The notes beneath the pieces were generated by a model that was not told the origin of the DNA, searched no databases, and saw nothing but the letters and a program-made list of their open reading frames with translations. 64,000 nt of DNA from a virus: positions 47,055-111,054 of IMG/VR virus record IMGVR_UViG_3300036799_000043, one strand, 5' to 3'. Below, piece by piece: positions 7,458 to 15,846 of this stretch. A program made the position numbers and the translations under genes. Position 1 is the stretch's first letter. Each line of letters begins with the position of its first letter.

Positions 7458-7807
7458 CCGACGACGAGCGCATGTCACTCGACGAGCTACAGCGCCTCAT
7501 GCAAGCGCATCAGGCTGAGTGGGTAATCATCCCCGAACAGAAGCTAGACGAGCTTGGCATTGTCGACTACACGAGTCTCAACACGACCATAAGCTCGTCG
7601 CGCGAACTGCTGTGTCGTGAGTGCTTTATCGCGACACGATCCATCGTGGTTGCGGCGTGGCCGTGTACGACGCACAAGCTGCTCGCGCGTAACCAGGAGA
7701 TGACCGAATTGGTACAGCGCTTGTGGGGAGCGGTGCATCACTTGGATCGTGAGAATCCCTTTATACGCCAGGCATACGAGCACCTCGGGCTACACGTCGA
7801 GCGCTGA
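7454..7807 (+). CDS. hypothetical protein, 117 aa
   Basis: Starts at the ATGA overlap. Helical N-terminus (MSLDELQRLMQAHQAEW), a central C-x2-C pair (LLCREC) and a C-terminal helical segment (QRLWGAVHHLDREN). Possibly one structural zinc site; function unknown. Confidence 0.6.
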   Translation: MTDDERMSLDELQRLMQAHQAEWVIIPEQKLDELGIVDYTSLNTTISSSRELLCRECFIATRSIVVAAWPCTTHKLLARNQEMTELVQRLWGAVHHLDRENPFIRQAYEHLGLHVER

Positions 7808-7820
7808 AAATGGAGCATCA

Positions 7821-7961
7821 ATGTCGATAACGCTTGTGTTTCCAGACTGGCCAGCGTGGGTCTACGTAGTCGTTGTTGCCCTGTTGGTACTCATTGGCTC
7901 GATAGGTGAGCAGATCGGGCGTGATCTGTACGACTTTTTCGCTCGACGCGTACGACGATGA
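7821..7961 (+). CDS. single-pass membrane microprotein
   Basis: 46 residues with one transmembrane helix (residues 11-29, AWVYVVVVALLVLIGSIG) and a basic tail (ARRVRR), so the C-terminus is probably cytoplasmic. ATG preceded by TGGAG. Stop overlaps the next ATG. Could be a holin-like or regulatory membrane peptide; nothing specific identified. Confidence 0.65.
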   Translation: MSITLVFPDWPAWVYVVVVALLVLIGSIGEQIGRDLYDFFARRVRR

Positions 7962-8368
7962 CTGACAAGCTGCTACATGGCCTACGACCACTGACGCTGC
8001 AGTACGCCGGCATGATCGCGCTCGCGCTGCTCGAAAGCGACGAGTTTCGCTGCACCGCTGAGAAGTGGATGGACGACGACGCAGATCAGCACGAAGACTG
8101 GTACGACGACAAGGATCGCTGTACACACGTGCTGACCGTCGAGATCGAACACGAGTATGGCGAGTACGGGTCGCTGCTGTCTAGCGCGCTCGTCGTGCGC
8201 GGTGTGTGTGCAGCGTGGCACAGATACGAGTGGGGCGAAGGTGGCGTATACGAGGAGATCGCGCATCGCTACAGCGAGCGTCAGCAGCTACTCCGTCGTG
8301 TGCGCGAAGTGATGCGCCTGGGTGATCTACCAATCAAGCACAAGATGTGGGATGTGATGCCATTCTGA
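7958..8368 (+). CDS. hypothetical acidic protein, 136 aa
   Basis: ATGA-coupled. Centre is very acidic (WMDDDADQHEDWYDDKDR) and the rest is mixed helix and strand with aromatic residues (WHRYEWGEGGVY). No family recognised. A DNA-mimic style acidity is noted but not argued. Confidence 0.55.
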   Translation: MTDKLLHGLRPLTLQYAGMIALALLESDEFRCTAEKWMDDDADQHEDWYDDKDRCTHVLTVEIEHEYGEYGSLLSSALVVRGVCAAWHRYEWGEGGVYEEIAHRYSERQQLLRRVREVMRLGDLPIKHKMWDVMPF

Positions 8369-8988
8369 TGCCAACAGCTATTACAACAGACGCTAGCTGC
8401 GAGACATGCGGTAAGCGTGTCGAATTCTGGTACACGTCAAGCGGTCCCGTCGATGTCGGCGCGTGCACAAACTGCGGTGCGTCGGCGGTCTTTGCGCATG
8501 TGGTGTCTTCGACGATTGCTAATTACGGCGACACGGGCATGTCGCTCGAACAGCTTGGCAAGCTACCTGCACACGAAGCCGACTCTCTGCTCATGCGCAA
8601 GCTGTATGAAGTCAAGCAGCAGATCAACGCTCTGACCGCCGCCGCTAATCAACTCGATTCAATGCTGTACGAGCGCGTCAGGTCGCGCGGTCCCAAAGCA
8701 GATCGTACGAGCGACGGCGTGTACGAATACCGAGTACACGAGACAGTCGGCAAGTGGTCTTTCAATCTCGAAACACTTGCCGAGTTACAGCAGCACATCA
8801 CACCAGACGAATTCGACAATGCCGTTGTGTTCGTGCCAGAGCAAGTGATTGCAGCGACGCGCAAGCCGAATAAGACGAAGCTCAACGAACTCGCGAAGCG
8901 CGGTGGCGACATCGAGCGCATCGTAGACGCGGGTTGCTCGCCAGAATCGACGAGCATCAAGACAGAAGTGACACGGAAGAAGAAGTGA
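8368..8988 (+). CDS. zinc-ribbon protein with conserved phage C-terminal domain
   Basis: 206 residues; the ATG at 8368 shares its A with the upstream TGA. C11-x2-C14 and C33-x2-C36 form a zinc ribbon, followed by a helical linker (LYEVKQQINALTAAANQLDS). The C-terminal region (VFVPEQVIAATRKPNKTKLNEL then GGDIERIVDAG) resembles a segment recurring in phage hypothetical proteins. Ends in a basic tail. Function unknown. Confidence 0.6.
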   Translation: MPTAITTDASCETCGKRVEFWYTSSGPVDVGACTNCGASAVFAHVVSSTIANYGDTGMSLEQLGKLPAHEADSLLMRKLYEVKQQINALTAAANQLDSMLYERVRSRGPKADRTSDGVYEYRVHETVGKWSFNLETLAELQQHITPDEFDNAVVFVPEQVIAATRKPNKTKLNELAKRGGDIERIVDAGCSPESTSIKTEVTRKKK

Positions 8989-9191
8989 CACGTCTGTCGC
9001 AGGCGGCGCGTGTGCGGTGTCAGTCATGCGATTGGCGTGGCTATCGTACGTACTTCACAGAGTGTGAGCACGACACCGCCTGCTCATGCGCGCACCTCAG
9101 CGTTGTCGCAAACCCGTGTCCGCGCTGTGGCAGCAGACTGCTCGGTGAGTATCCAAGGTATGCACGTGAGGAGGTCACACGACGAAAATGA
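8985..9191 (+). CDS. zinc-ribbon microprotein, 68 aa
   Basis: GTGA-coupled. Seven cysteines with His: CQSC (12-15), C27-x-H, CSC (33-35) and CPRC (45-48), enough for two zinc sites. Probable nucleic-acid or protein binder. Confidence 0.65.
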   Translation: MTRLSQAARVRCQSCDWRGYRTYFTECEHDTACSCAHLSVVANPCPRCGSRLLGEYPRYAREEVTRRK

Positions 9192-9700
9192 GCGACAGCC
9201 AGGAGCACTATCTGGTGGTGCGTAACGCGCTCGACGAGCAGAACCCAGACAAGTACACCCACCTACTGCGCAGTGGCATTGGTTCTGCTGCACAGTGGAG
9301 TATCACAACTGCACTGCAGGAGCTTGGCGTCAAACACCGCTATAGCGTCAGCGTGCAAGACATTGCAATTTGGACGACGCCAGATGACGCCGAACGCGCC
9401 GAGTGGATCGCGCACCGCGTCGAGGAGCGCTCCAAGACGTGGGAATTCGTGCAGCGCTTCGCTACAGTTATGGAGCACAAGTTCTCACTGAATCGCCACA
9501 AGGGTGATCGTGATGGCTGGCTTGTAATGTCGCCAAACGAGATCATGCTCAAGCTACGCGCTGAGATGTGTGAGCTTGAAGCCGCATATCACGAGTGGTA
9601 TCTAAACTCAACAGTTGAGGCAGCGCGTGCTGTGCTGCTGGAAGCTGCAGACGTTGGTAACTTCTGTGTCGAGCTAACCGACAAGATTGGTGCCCTCTGA
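9188..9700 (+). CDS. MazG-like NTP pyrophosphohydrolase domain protein
   Basis: 170 residues. The second half fits the all-alpha MazG pattern: E126-M-C-E-L-E131 on one helix and L-E152-A-A-D155-V-G-N-F on the next, the acidic residues that bind Mg2+ in this superfamily. The N-terminal 90 residues are not recognised. Lies upstream of dCTP deaminase and ribonucleotide reductase genes, consistent with nucleotide-pool control (hydrolysis of an NTP or dNTP to the monophosphate). Substrate cannot be told. Confidence 0.6.
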   Translation: MSDSQEHYLVVRNALDEQNPDKYTHLLRSGIGSAAQWSITTALQELGVKHRYSVSVQDIAIWTTPDDAERAEWIAHRVEERSKTWEFVQRFATVMEHKFSLNRHKGDRDGWLVMSPNEIMLKLRAEMCELEAAYHEWYLNSTVEAARAVLLEAADVGNFCVELTDKIGAL

Positions 9701-9936
9701 TGGCGGCCATTGTCGCGCGCGAACCTGGTAAGTCAGCGTCGGTAGTCAACAGTCAAAACGTGGCGTTTGTCGATGCTGACTACCGACGCAAGACAGTGAC
9801 CGTGTACTTTGCGCCAAGTCCAGCGAATGTCTTGAGCAAAACATGGTTATTCGACTCCAGAGAAGGTGTTGACAGGATGCTGGACACGTGCGCTGCTGCG
9901 TTCGACGCCGACGCTGGGATTGGTAGCAATGATTGA
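9700..9936 (+). CDS. hypothetical protein, 78 aa
   Basis: Shares one base with the previous stop. Beta-rich N-terminus (VAFVDADYRRKTVTVYFAP), then a short helix. Overlaps the next gene by 8 bases. Unknown. Confidence 0.55.
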   Translation: MAAIVAREPGKSASVVNSQNVAFVDADYRRKTVTVYFAPSPANVLSKTWLFDSREGVDRMLDTCAAAFDADAGIGSND

Positions 9937-10288
9937 CGCTATCGAGGCGCGACTCATCAGCGGTTGCACAGAATGGACGACAGCCGACGTGCAAGCGCTC
10001 GTCGACGAGATGCGTAAGCCGCTACGACACGAGTACGACCCAGTTTCGCTGCTTGAGGCCGCACAGTGGCTAGAGACGTTGCGCTCGCTGTATCACCGAG
10101 AGGAGGCGTACTGCAAAAGGCTTGAGGCCGCCAACGCAGCGATGCGCGAAGTCGTCGAGTTTGCCGGCTACTGGGCGACCGCTCGCGGCAAGCATATCGA
10201 GCGCTGGGCGCGACGCCTCAAAGAGGTGTACCGCGAGTATCGCGCTACGACACCGCAAGAGACTGCCGCAGGGAGCTACATGGGATGA
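9929..10288 (+). CDS. helical hypothetical protein, 119 aa
   Basis: ATG at 9929 overlaps the upstream gene by 8 bases. Almost entirely helical and charged (EEAYCKRLEAANAAMREV, RWARRLKEVYREYR), likely a coiled coil. Stop overlaps the next start. Confidence 0.6.
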   Translation: MIDAIEARLISGCTEWTTADVQALVDEMRKPLRHEYDPVSLLEAAQWLETLRSLYHREEAYCKRLEAANAAMREVVEFAGYWATARGKHIERWARRLKEVYREYRATTPQETAAGSYMG

Positions 10289-10428
10289 GCGTAGAAGCCG
10301 CATTGACGTTGGCTGTTGTGTTTGACATTATCATGCTCGCCTGGCTGTTCGCGCTGACAGCGAACGTGCGCGCACTTGAGTCCGATCTGCTGGCGATGTA
10401 TCGGGAGACACGCGAGCGCACAAAGTGA
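10285..10428 (+). CDS. single-pass membrane microprotein, 47 aa
   Basis: ATGA-coupled at 10285 and GTGA-coupled at its end. One transmembrane helix (residues 6-26, LTLAVVFDIIMLAWLFALT) followed by a charged amphipathic helix (MYRETRERTK), resembling the Rz-like or regulatory membrane peptides of phages. No specific assignment. Confidence 0.6.
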   Translation: MSVEAALTLAVVFDIIMLAWLFALTANVRALESDLLAMYRETRERTK

Positions 10429-10895
10429 GTGGGCCACACTGCGACGTGTGCGGTGCTGACAGCATTGCTGTCGCGTGCAGTGCCCTGGGTGCGGTCAGCT
10501 TCGCTTACTGTCGAGACTGCGCTATCAATGGTGCAGAGCCGCGCGGCATTCTTGAGGGCATGGTGCTCGACATGATGAGCGGTCCAGTTCCGTTCACGCC
10601 AGAAGTCGAGACAGCTAATTGGCTGCTCGACGGTGTGACAACGCTGATCGACGGCGAGTACGTCGTCGCGCGCGAAGCGCTCAAGCTGCCGAGTGATGAC
10701 GACATCGCGCGCTATCTCGACGACGGTGGGCCTGTCGACCTGATGGGCTGGGCACATCGAGTGATGCGCGCGTCCAGAGAAGCGACTGACATGTCAAACA
10801 AGCTGCACTGCGAAGGTGTGCCACATGTCGACTGTCACTGCACGTGCTCGTGCTGTTTTCGCGTGTGTGATCCTGATGCGACATGTGCGTTCTGA
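10425..10895 (+). CDS. cysteine-rich zinc protein
   Basis: 156 residues, GTG start by overlap. N-terminal CDVC ... CRDC suggests a zinc ribbon; the C-terminus carries a second dense cluster (VDCHCTCSCCFRVC). The centre is an acidic helical region. Overlaps the dCTP deaminase-like gene by 13 bases. Function unknown. Confidence 0.6.
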   Translation: MSGPHCDVCGADSIAVACSALGAVSFAYCRDCAINGAEPRGILEGMVLDMMSGPVPFTPEVETANWLLDGVTTLIDGEYVVAREALKLPSDDDIARYLDDGGPVDLMGWAHRVMRASREATDMSNKLHCEGVPHVDCHCTCSCCFRVCDPDATCAF

Positions 10896-11338
10896 GTGAT
10901 GGATCGCTGCTGCGCGCGCTGATGAGCGGTGTACTCGTCATACGCCCCTGGGACGTAAAGTACATACAGCCGTGTAGCTACGATCTGCACTTAGCACAGG
11001 ACATCGACCTTGAGCCATTCGAGAGCGCACTTGCCGACACGGTCGAGTGGATCGAGATGCCACCGCACCTGCGCGGTACGCTCGCTGGCAGGTCGTCAGT
11101 TGCACGACTGTTCGTGCAGCCGCACTGTCAGGGTGGCTACATAGATCCTGGCTTTCACGGCACGCTGACACTTGAGATTACCAACTTGAGTCGCGAGCAT
11201 CGACACTTCGACGCTGGCGACAGACTGCTACAGATGGAGGTAAGTCAACTCGACAAAGCCGCGCTCAATCCGTATCACGGTCGTTACTTAGACCAATCAG
11301 GACCTACGTCGAGTCGTTTCGGGCACGGCGACAACTAG
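10883..11338 (+). CDS. dcd: dCTP deaminase/dUTPase superfamily protein
   Basis: 151 residues. Starts MCVLSDGSLLRAL, matching the family's conserved beginning. Hallmarks follow: IQPCSYDLHL, GRSSVARLFVQPH, then GGYIDPGFHGTLTLEITN with the catalytic glutamate and the nucleotide-binding Ser/Arg. Expected reaction: dCTP to dUTP (or dUTP if bifunctional), feeding pyrimidine supply. Slightly shorter than bacterial Dcd. Adjacent to the ribonucleotide reductase gene, so a nucleotide-synthesis cluster. Confidence 0.85.
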   Translation: MCVLSDGSLLRALMSGVLVIRPWDVKYIQPCSYDLHLAQDIDLEPFESALADTVEWIEMPPHLRGTLAGRSSVARLFVQPHCQGGYIDPGFHGTLTLEITNLSREHRHFDAGDRLLQMEVSQLDKAALNPYHGRYLDQSGPTSSRFGHGDN

Positions 11339-11363
11339 CTTTCCCACACGCGAAAGGTTGCAC

Positions 11364-13631
11364 GTGACACTTAGCTTAGAAGAACAGCGCGCAGTCACAG
11401 AGGCAGTACCGCCCAAGCAGATCACGAAACGTGACGGCAGAGTCGTCGACTTCGACGCCACACGTATTCGACGAGCGTTGGCGTTGTGCTTCACCGGCGT
11501 CGGTAAATACGACGCAGAGCGCATTGACGAGATCGCGGGTCGCGTCGTTATGGCGGTGTCGTATCGAGACTCGATCACTGTCGAGCAAGTGCAGGACATC
11601 GTTGAGGTGATTCTGCAAGCTGCTGGCGAGTACGCTGCAGCGAAGCACTACATCCTGTATCGTGCAGAGCACGCCAAGCAGCGCGCAGAGCGTCCTGTGC
11701 CGGACGACATGCGCGCGCTGTTCGAGTCGAGCGCGACGTACTTTCCAACGCAGCTACAGCAGTTCCAGTTCTTCGATAAGTACTCGCGCTTCGACTACGA
11801 CAAGGGCAGGCGTGAGACGTGGGAGGAGACCGTCAATCGTTCGGTCGACTTCCTGCACGAGCTTGTCGCCAGTCGCACGCGCATCGACCTTGGCGGCAAC
11901 TTCTACGACACAATCCGACGTGGCATGCTCGACATGCGCGCCATGCCCAGTATGCGTCTGCTCGCGATGGCTGGCCCCGCAGCACGACGCGACAACTCGT
12001 GCATTTACAACTGCACGTACTTGCCCATCAGCGACATGGGCGCGTTCGCAGAGACGCTGCTACTCAGCATGGCAGGTTGCGGTGTCGGTTTCTCTGTCGA
12101 GTCGCGCTATGTCGAGCAGTTTCCTCGAGTTTCTCGCCAAAATACGCGTGACGCGATGCCGTACCTTATCGACGACAGCACGGAAGGCTGGGCGCAAGCA
12201 CTGCTGTTCGGACTCGAATGCTGGTTCAGCGGCTGGGATGCCAAGTTCAACTACGACGAGATTCGACCAGCAGGCACGCCGCTGCGCACGAAAGGCGGTC
12301 GTGCGAGCGGGCCCGAGCCGCTGCGTAAAATGCTCGACTTCACACGCGCTCGAATCCTTGCACGTCAAGGGCGTACGCTGCGCACGATAGACGCGCACGA
12401 CATAGCGTGCATGGTCGGCTCAGCAGCGGTCAGCGGCGGTATGCGACGCACTGCAATGATCTCGCTCTTTGACTTCGACGACACCGCAATGCGTCTGTGC
12501 AAGAGCGGTGACTTTGAGCGCGAGAATTCGCAGCGCTGGAATGCCAATAACTCTGCAGTCTGGCCAGACGAGGACCTAGACCAGCTACAGGTAATCGAGC
12601 AGGTGATGGACATGGTGAAGTCGCAGCGCGGAGAGCCGGGTATCTTCAACCTGCGTGCTGTGCGTCTGACGCTGCCTGAGCGACGCACGTACAGCGACGA
12701 GCTACGTACGAACCCATGCGGCGAGATCATTCTGCCACCGTATGGCATGTGTAATCTGAGCATCGCTGTCGCGCGTGCTGGTGACACGCTGTACGACTTG
12801 CGTCAGAAGGTCGAGCTTGCAGCGCAGATCGGCACAATCCAGTCACTCGCAACACACTTCCCGAATCTACGTGCAGACTGGAAGAGTAACTGCGAGCGTG
12901 AGCGCTTGCTGGGCGTCGACATCACTGGCCAGCTAGACTGCATTGCTGCACAGGTTCCAGAAGTGCAGCGCGATCTACGGCGTCACGCTGTCGATGTCAA
13001 CAAACGACTTGCAGACGTGCTTGGCATCAATCAAGCAGCGAGCGTGACGTGCGTCAAGCCAAGTGGCAATAGCTCGCAACTGCTCGACTGCTCAAGCGGT
13101 CTGCACGCGCGCTGGAGCAAGTTCTACGAACGCAACGTACGCGTCTCTGCACACGGCACGCTGTACAAGGTGCTCAGAGACGCGGGTGTGCCTATGGACC
13201 CGGAGAACGGTCAATTTGCGGGCACCGCAAATACGTACGTCGCGCACTTCGTCGTCAAGGCGCCTGATCGAGCGATCACGCGCGACTCGCGTACTGCGCT
13301 CGAACAGTGTCGCTACTGGCTGCAGTGCAAGCGAGAGTGGACTGAGCACAACCCGTCGGTGACGATCACGTACGCGCCAGACGAGATCGCTGGTCTGATT
13401 ACGTGGATATGGGAGAACCGCGACGTGATCGGCGGCATGGCCTTCCTGCCGATCAACGATGCCAAGTACGCGCAGCTTCCATACATCGAGATCGACGAAG
13501 CCGAGTACGAGCGACGCGCAGCAGCGTTTCCCACAATCGACTTCTCGAAGATTTACCGATACGAATCGGTCGATCTGACAACAGCGGCGCAGGAGCTTGC
13601 ATGTCTCGCTGGAGTCTGCGAAGTCGAGTAA
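11364..13631 (+). CDS. nrdJ: adenosylcobalamin-dependent (class II) ribonucleoside-triphosphate reductase
   Basis: 755 residues from GTG at 11364, six bases after AAAGG; an in-frame TTG at 11358 is the alternative. Residues about 15-105 form an ATP-cone (KRDGRVVDFDATRI). The catalytic barrel follows: cysteines in NSCIYNC (about 212-217), FAETLLLSMAGCGVGFSVE, and NPCGEIILPPYGMCNLS (about 450), the thiyl-radical and redox cysteine region. KPSGNSSQLLDCSSG is a class II RTPR signature. The C-terminal ACLAGVC pair near residue 750 is the shuttle dithiol. No NrdB, NrdF or glycyl-radical motif, so B12-dependent. Supplies dNTPs to phage replication. Followed by a strong terminator. Confidence 0.92.
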   Translation: MTLSLEEQRAVTEAVPPKQITKRDGRVVDFDATRIRRALALCFTGVGKYDAERIDEIAGRVVMAVSYRDSITVEQVQDIVEVILQAAGEYAAAKHYILYRAEHAKQRAERPVPDDMRALFESSATYFPTQLQQFQFFDKYSRFDYDKGRRETWEETVNRSVDFLHELVASRTRIDLGGNFYDTIRRGMLDMRAMPSMRLLAMAGPAARRDNSCIYNCTYLPISDMGAFAETLLLSMAGCGVGFSVESRYVEQFPRVSRQNTRDAMPYLIDDSTEGWAQALLFGLECWFSGWDAKFNYDEIRPAGTPLRTKGGRASGPEPLRKMLDFTRARILARQGRTLRTIDAHDIACMVGSAAVSGGMRRTAMISLFDFDDTAMRLCKSGDFERENSQRWNANNSAVWPDEDLDQLQVIEQVMDMVKSQRGEPGIFNLRAVRLTLPERRTYSDELRTNPCGEIILPPYGMCNLSIAVARAGDTLYDLRQKVELAAQIGTIQSLATHFPNLRADWKSNCERERLLGVDITGQLDCIAAQVPEVQRDLRRHAVDVNKRLADVLGINQAASVTCVKPSGNSSQLLDCSSGLHARWSKFYERNVRVSAHGTLYKVLRDAGVPMDPENGQFAGTANTYVAHFVVKAPDRAITRDSRTALEQCRYWLQCKREWTEHNPSVTITYAPDEIAGLITWIWENRDVIGGMAFLPINDAKYAQLPYIEIDEAEYERRAAAFPTIDFSKIYRYESVDLTTAAQELACLAGVCEVE

Positions 13632-13667
13632 GCTTGTAGCGATCCGTCGTACGGGTCTCCTGTTTCT

Positions 13668-13700
13668 GAAACGCCACTCGTTGCCGCGAGTGGCGTTTTC
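13668..13700. terminator. bidirectional intrinsic terminator
   Basis: 13-bp stem (GAAACGCCACTCG with CGAGTGGCGTTTTC, about) with a small TTGCCG loop and T-run. It closes the nucleotide operon ending with nrdJ and abuts the next promoter. Confidence 0.9.
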
Positions 13701-13703
13701 TTA

Positions 13704-13732
13704 TTGCGCTCAGCAATACAGTGCCGTATAGT
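13704..13732 (+). promoter_or_regulatory. early-type promoter (copy 3)
   Basis: TTGCGC 13704-13709, 17 bp, TATAGT 13727-13732; box reads CAGTGCCG, a one-base deviation from CAGYGCTG. ATG after 9 bases. Confidence 0.75.
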
Positions 13733-13741
13733 GTCAGAGAC

Positions 13742-13987
13742 ATGAGCAAGCGACGACAGGGAACGAACGCAGCGCTTGAGAGCTATGACGAGACGTTGAG
13801 CGCGAGCTACATCGCCAGGCAGCAAGCACGCGAGAGCGAAGCGCAACTCCTTGAAAGTCGCGCGCTCGAAGCCGACCAGAACGCGAGCGAGTGGGAGCAC
13901 GACGACGACGACTGCGGATGTCACTGCATGTACGTTCGTATGGCCGAGAGCTACCGCGAGCGCGCTAGCACGACACGAAGGGGATAA
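13742..13987 (+). CDS. small acidic/Cys protein, 81 aa
   Basis: Starts MSKRRQGTN, 9 bases after the -10. Helical (ASYIARQQARESEAQLLESR), then an acidic patch with DDDDCGCHC that could bind metal. Unknown. Confidence 0.6.
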   Translation: MSKRRQGTNAALESYDETLSASYIARQQARESEAQLLESRALEADQNASEWEHDDDDCGCHCMYVRMAESYRERASTTRRG

Positions 13988-13991
13988 CGCC

Positions 13992-14228
13992 ATGACAGCA
14001 CGACAGATTGACACGACGCGCATGATCGCCAGCTTCGACTCGATCAGCAAGAAGAACGGCCAGAGCGCTCGACACTACGTCGCACTCGGATTCAGAGCGG
14101 TGCAAGCGTGCGACGGTCGCAGCATCAGCGCCGTCTCTGTCAGCGCGACAGACGAGCGCTACAAGACATGCGTACGCTGCGCGAAGCTTGCTGCGTCACA
14201 AACTGGCGAAACACTTGCGTCGACGTAA
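13992..14228 (+). CDS. hypothetical protein, 78 aa
   Basis: ATG preceded by AGGGGA at good spacing. Two beta segments and a C-terminal C-x2-C (TCVRCAKL). No family recognised. Its 3' end contains the -35 region and upstream box of the next promoter. Confidence 0.55.
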   Translation: MTARQIDTTRMIASFDSISKKNGQSARHYVALGFRAVQACDGRSISAVSVSATDERYKTCVRCAKLAASQTGETLAST

Positions 14229-14243
14229 ACAGCGCTGTATATT
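14215..14243 (+). promoter_or_regulatory. early-type promoter (copy 4) with upstream GTCACA box
   Basis: TTGCGT 14215-14220, 17 bp, TATATT 14238-14243, box CAGCGCTG. GTCACAAACTGGCGAAACAC lies immediately upstream (14195-14214), inside the preceding coding region. ATG after 9 bases. Confidence 0.8.
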
Positions 14244-14252
14244 GTGAGAGTC

Positions 14253-14636
14253 ATGAACACACGACGAAAGCCCCGCTGGGTGATGTATGCAGAGAATCAG
14301 GAAGCTCGCAAAGCAGCAGCGCGCGACGCGCTCAAGAACCCCATGACCGTAATCAACGGCCGCGTGCGCAGCAGCAGCGAGTACGCATCCGCAGTCGAGC
14401 GCTGCGCCGCCGCCATCACCGCTTTCTACTCGCGCGATCTGACAGACGAGCAATTTACTGCAGAGTTTCGCGCTCGTGGTGGACGCACGAAGATTCGATG
14501 CGAGATCGTCTCGGAGACGCTCGCTGGCGAGACAGTCTTCGGCAGCGAACTTGCTGGAAACATTCCGATGGAATGCTTTATCTCGCTCGAAGACATGCAG
14601 CTAGTCGAGATACGCGCGCTCCGATCGCGCGAATGA
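14253..14636 (+). CDS. hypothetical protein, 127 aa
   Basis: Begins MNTRRKPRW at a leaderless-type start. Central alanine-rich helix (EARKAAARDALKN), then a beta-rich half with two cysteines. Operon head for 14645 and 14857. No family recognised. Confidence 0.6.
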   Translation: MNTRRKPRWVMYAENQEARKAAARDALKNPMTVINGRVRSSSEYASAVERCAAAITAFYSRDLTDEQFTAEFRARGGRTKIRCEIVSETLAGETVFGSELAGNIPMECFISLEDMQLVEIRALRSRE

Positions 14637-14644
14637 GGAGAGTC

Positions 14645-14860
14645 ATGAACAACACGACACCAGAGTACCTGTTGAGTGGTTGCGAGCGCGATATCTGCTA
14701 CGGCGGACACGAGGACGCCGTCAAGCAGCGCAAGAGCGACGCGCGCTGGTTCATCACAATGGGCCACCCAGGCTTCAATAGCGCGACAAACAACGGGCGT
14801 GGCTACAGAACATACGCGACCGCTTACGCTGCGCTGGATCGATACGGAGCCCGCAAGTGA
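14645..14860 (+). CDS. hypothetical protein, 71 aa
   Basis: ATG preceded by GAGGAG. Starts MNNTTPEYL; contains CERDIC and a glycine/aromatic C-terminus (NGRGYRTYATAYAALDRYG) that could bind a sugar or nucleic acid. GTGA-coupled to the next gene. Confidence 0.6.
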   Translation: MNNTTPEYLLSGCERDICYGGHEDAVKQRKSDARWFITMGHPGFNSATNNGRGYRTYATAYAALDRYGARK

Positions 14861-15084
14861 TTGCTCGTGCCGAGACGCGTGAGTATCGAGCCGCGTACAC
14901 ACGCGGCTGGAGCTACTCGCAGCGCGAGACAGCGACTCTCGATCACGTCGACTCGCAGTACGGCCGAGATCCGCGTTACAACGCGATTCTTGACGGCTAC
15001 CTAGATGCCGCTGCGGGACGTGAGAAGTACCACATGCTGCAGTGCTCGCTTGGCAAGATCGAGTGCAGCGAGCACGACTGGTGA
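14857..15084 (+). CDS. hypothetical protein, 75 aa
   Basis: GTG start by overlap. Polar helical protein with several tyrosines; C-terminal CSLGKIECSEHDW may hold a metal. Unknown. Confidence 0.55.
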   Translation: MIARAETREYRAAYTRGWSYSQRETATLDHVDSQYGRDPRYNAILDGYLDAAAGREKYHMLQCSLGKIECSEHDW

Positions 15085-15117
15085 AATGTAACAGAAGTCA
15101 CAGAGTGGCGTAATCGC

Positions 15118-15146
15118 TTGCGCTTTAGTATGCAGCGCTGTATATT
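15118..15146 (+). promoter_or_regulatory. early-type promoter (copy 5) with upstream box
   Basis: TTGCGC 15118-15123, 17 bp with GCAGCGCTG, TATATT 15141-15146. Upstream AACAGAAGTCACAGAGTGGC at 15090-15109. ATG only 6 bases after the -10. Confidence 0.85.
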
Positions 15147-15152
15147 GAACGC

Positions 15153-15800
15153 ATGAACACGATGAAGACACCGCTGCAACAGCAACAGTTCGCGACCGCC
15201 CTCAAAGTGCAGACGACAGAGGCAATCAAGCAGTACACAATCATCCAAGCGCGATTGATTCAACTGGGTTTTGGCGAATATTGCGGGCGCTGCGGTGGCA
15301 GTGGCCACTACTCGTTCAATCTGCGCGATGGAACGATCTGCTTCGGATGCGCCGGCAGCGGCTGGGTCGCTCGCAAGCTCACCGCGAAGCTGCTCGCTGA
15401 GATCACTGCGATTGGCGACGACAAGCTCGCTGCAGCTATCGAGGAGATCACCGAGCGCACGCGACTGCGCAAAGCAGCGACAAATGCAGCCAAGCGCGTA
15501 CTCGACACGTGGAGCGCGACTGACGTTAGCAAAGCATACAAGTGGACGAATGCGTACAAGTCGAGCCACACGTACAGCGAGCGGGACGAGTACATCGCTG
15601 ACACGTTCAATAAGCCGATGCACGATCTCTACAAAGCAGTCGAGCAGGAGAGCGCGCAAGTCGCGTGGATGAGCCAGCGACTCGCGACGCGCGATCCCGA
15701 ACTGCTCGCAGCGCAGCGCACGCTCGTCGAGCACGCTGACGCCGCAGTCGTGTCGATCAACGCCCTTGCAGAGCAGCTACGCAGCTTTCTCGCTGCGTAG
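15153..15800 (+). CDS. DnaJ-type zinc-finger protein
   Basis: 215 residues. Two C-x2-C-x-G-x-G repeats (CGRCGGSG 44-51 and CFGCAGSG 63-70) form a DnaJ central-domain-like zinc finger. Before it is a helical N-terminus rich in Gln; after it about 140 residues of charged helices. No J domain, so not a chaperone proper. Leaderless start MNTMKTP. Confidence 0.65.
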   Translation: MNTMKTPLQQQQFATALKVQTTEAIKQYTIIQARLIQLGFGEYCGRCGGSGHYSFNLRDGTICFGCAGSGWVARKLTAKLLAEITAIGDDKLAAAIEEITERTRLRKAATNAAKRVLDTWSATDVSKAYKWTNAYKSSHTYSERDEYIADTFNKPMHDLYKAVEQESAQVAWMSQRLATRDPELLAAQRTLVEHADAAVVSINALAEQLRSFLAA

Positions 15801-15803
15801 TTC

Positions 15804-15833
15804 TTGCGCATTGCACACTCAGCGCTGTATAGT
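15804..15833 (+). promoter_or_regulatory. early-type promoter (copy 6)
   Basis: TTGCGC 15804-15809, 18 bp, TATAGT 15828-15833, box CAGCGCTG. The ATG is 13 bases downstream, an exception to the leaderless spacing. Confidence 0.8.
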
Positions 15834-15846
15834 GCGACTACACACG

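Noticed and set aside
11662-12390. 242-codon plus-strand frame inside the ribonucleotide reductase gene
   Set aside because: Ser/Arg-rich shadow of nrdJ in another frame; nrdJ has all family motifs.
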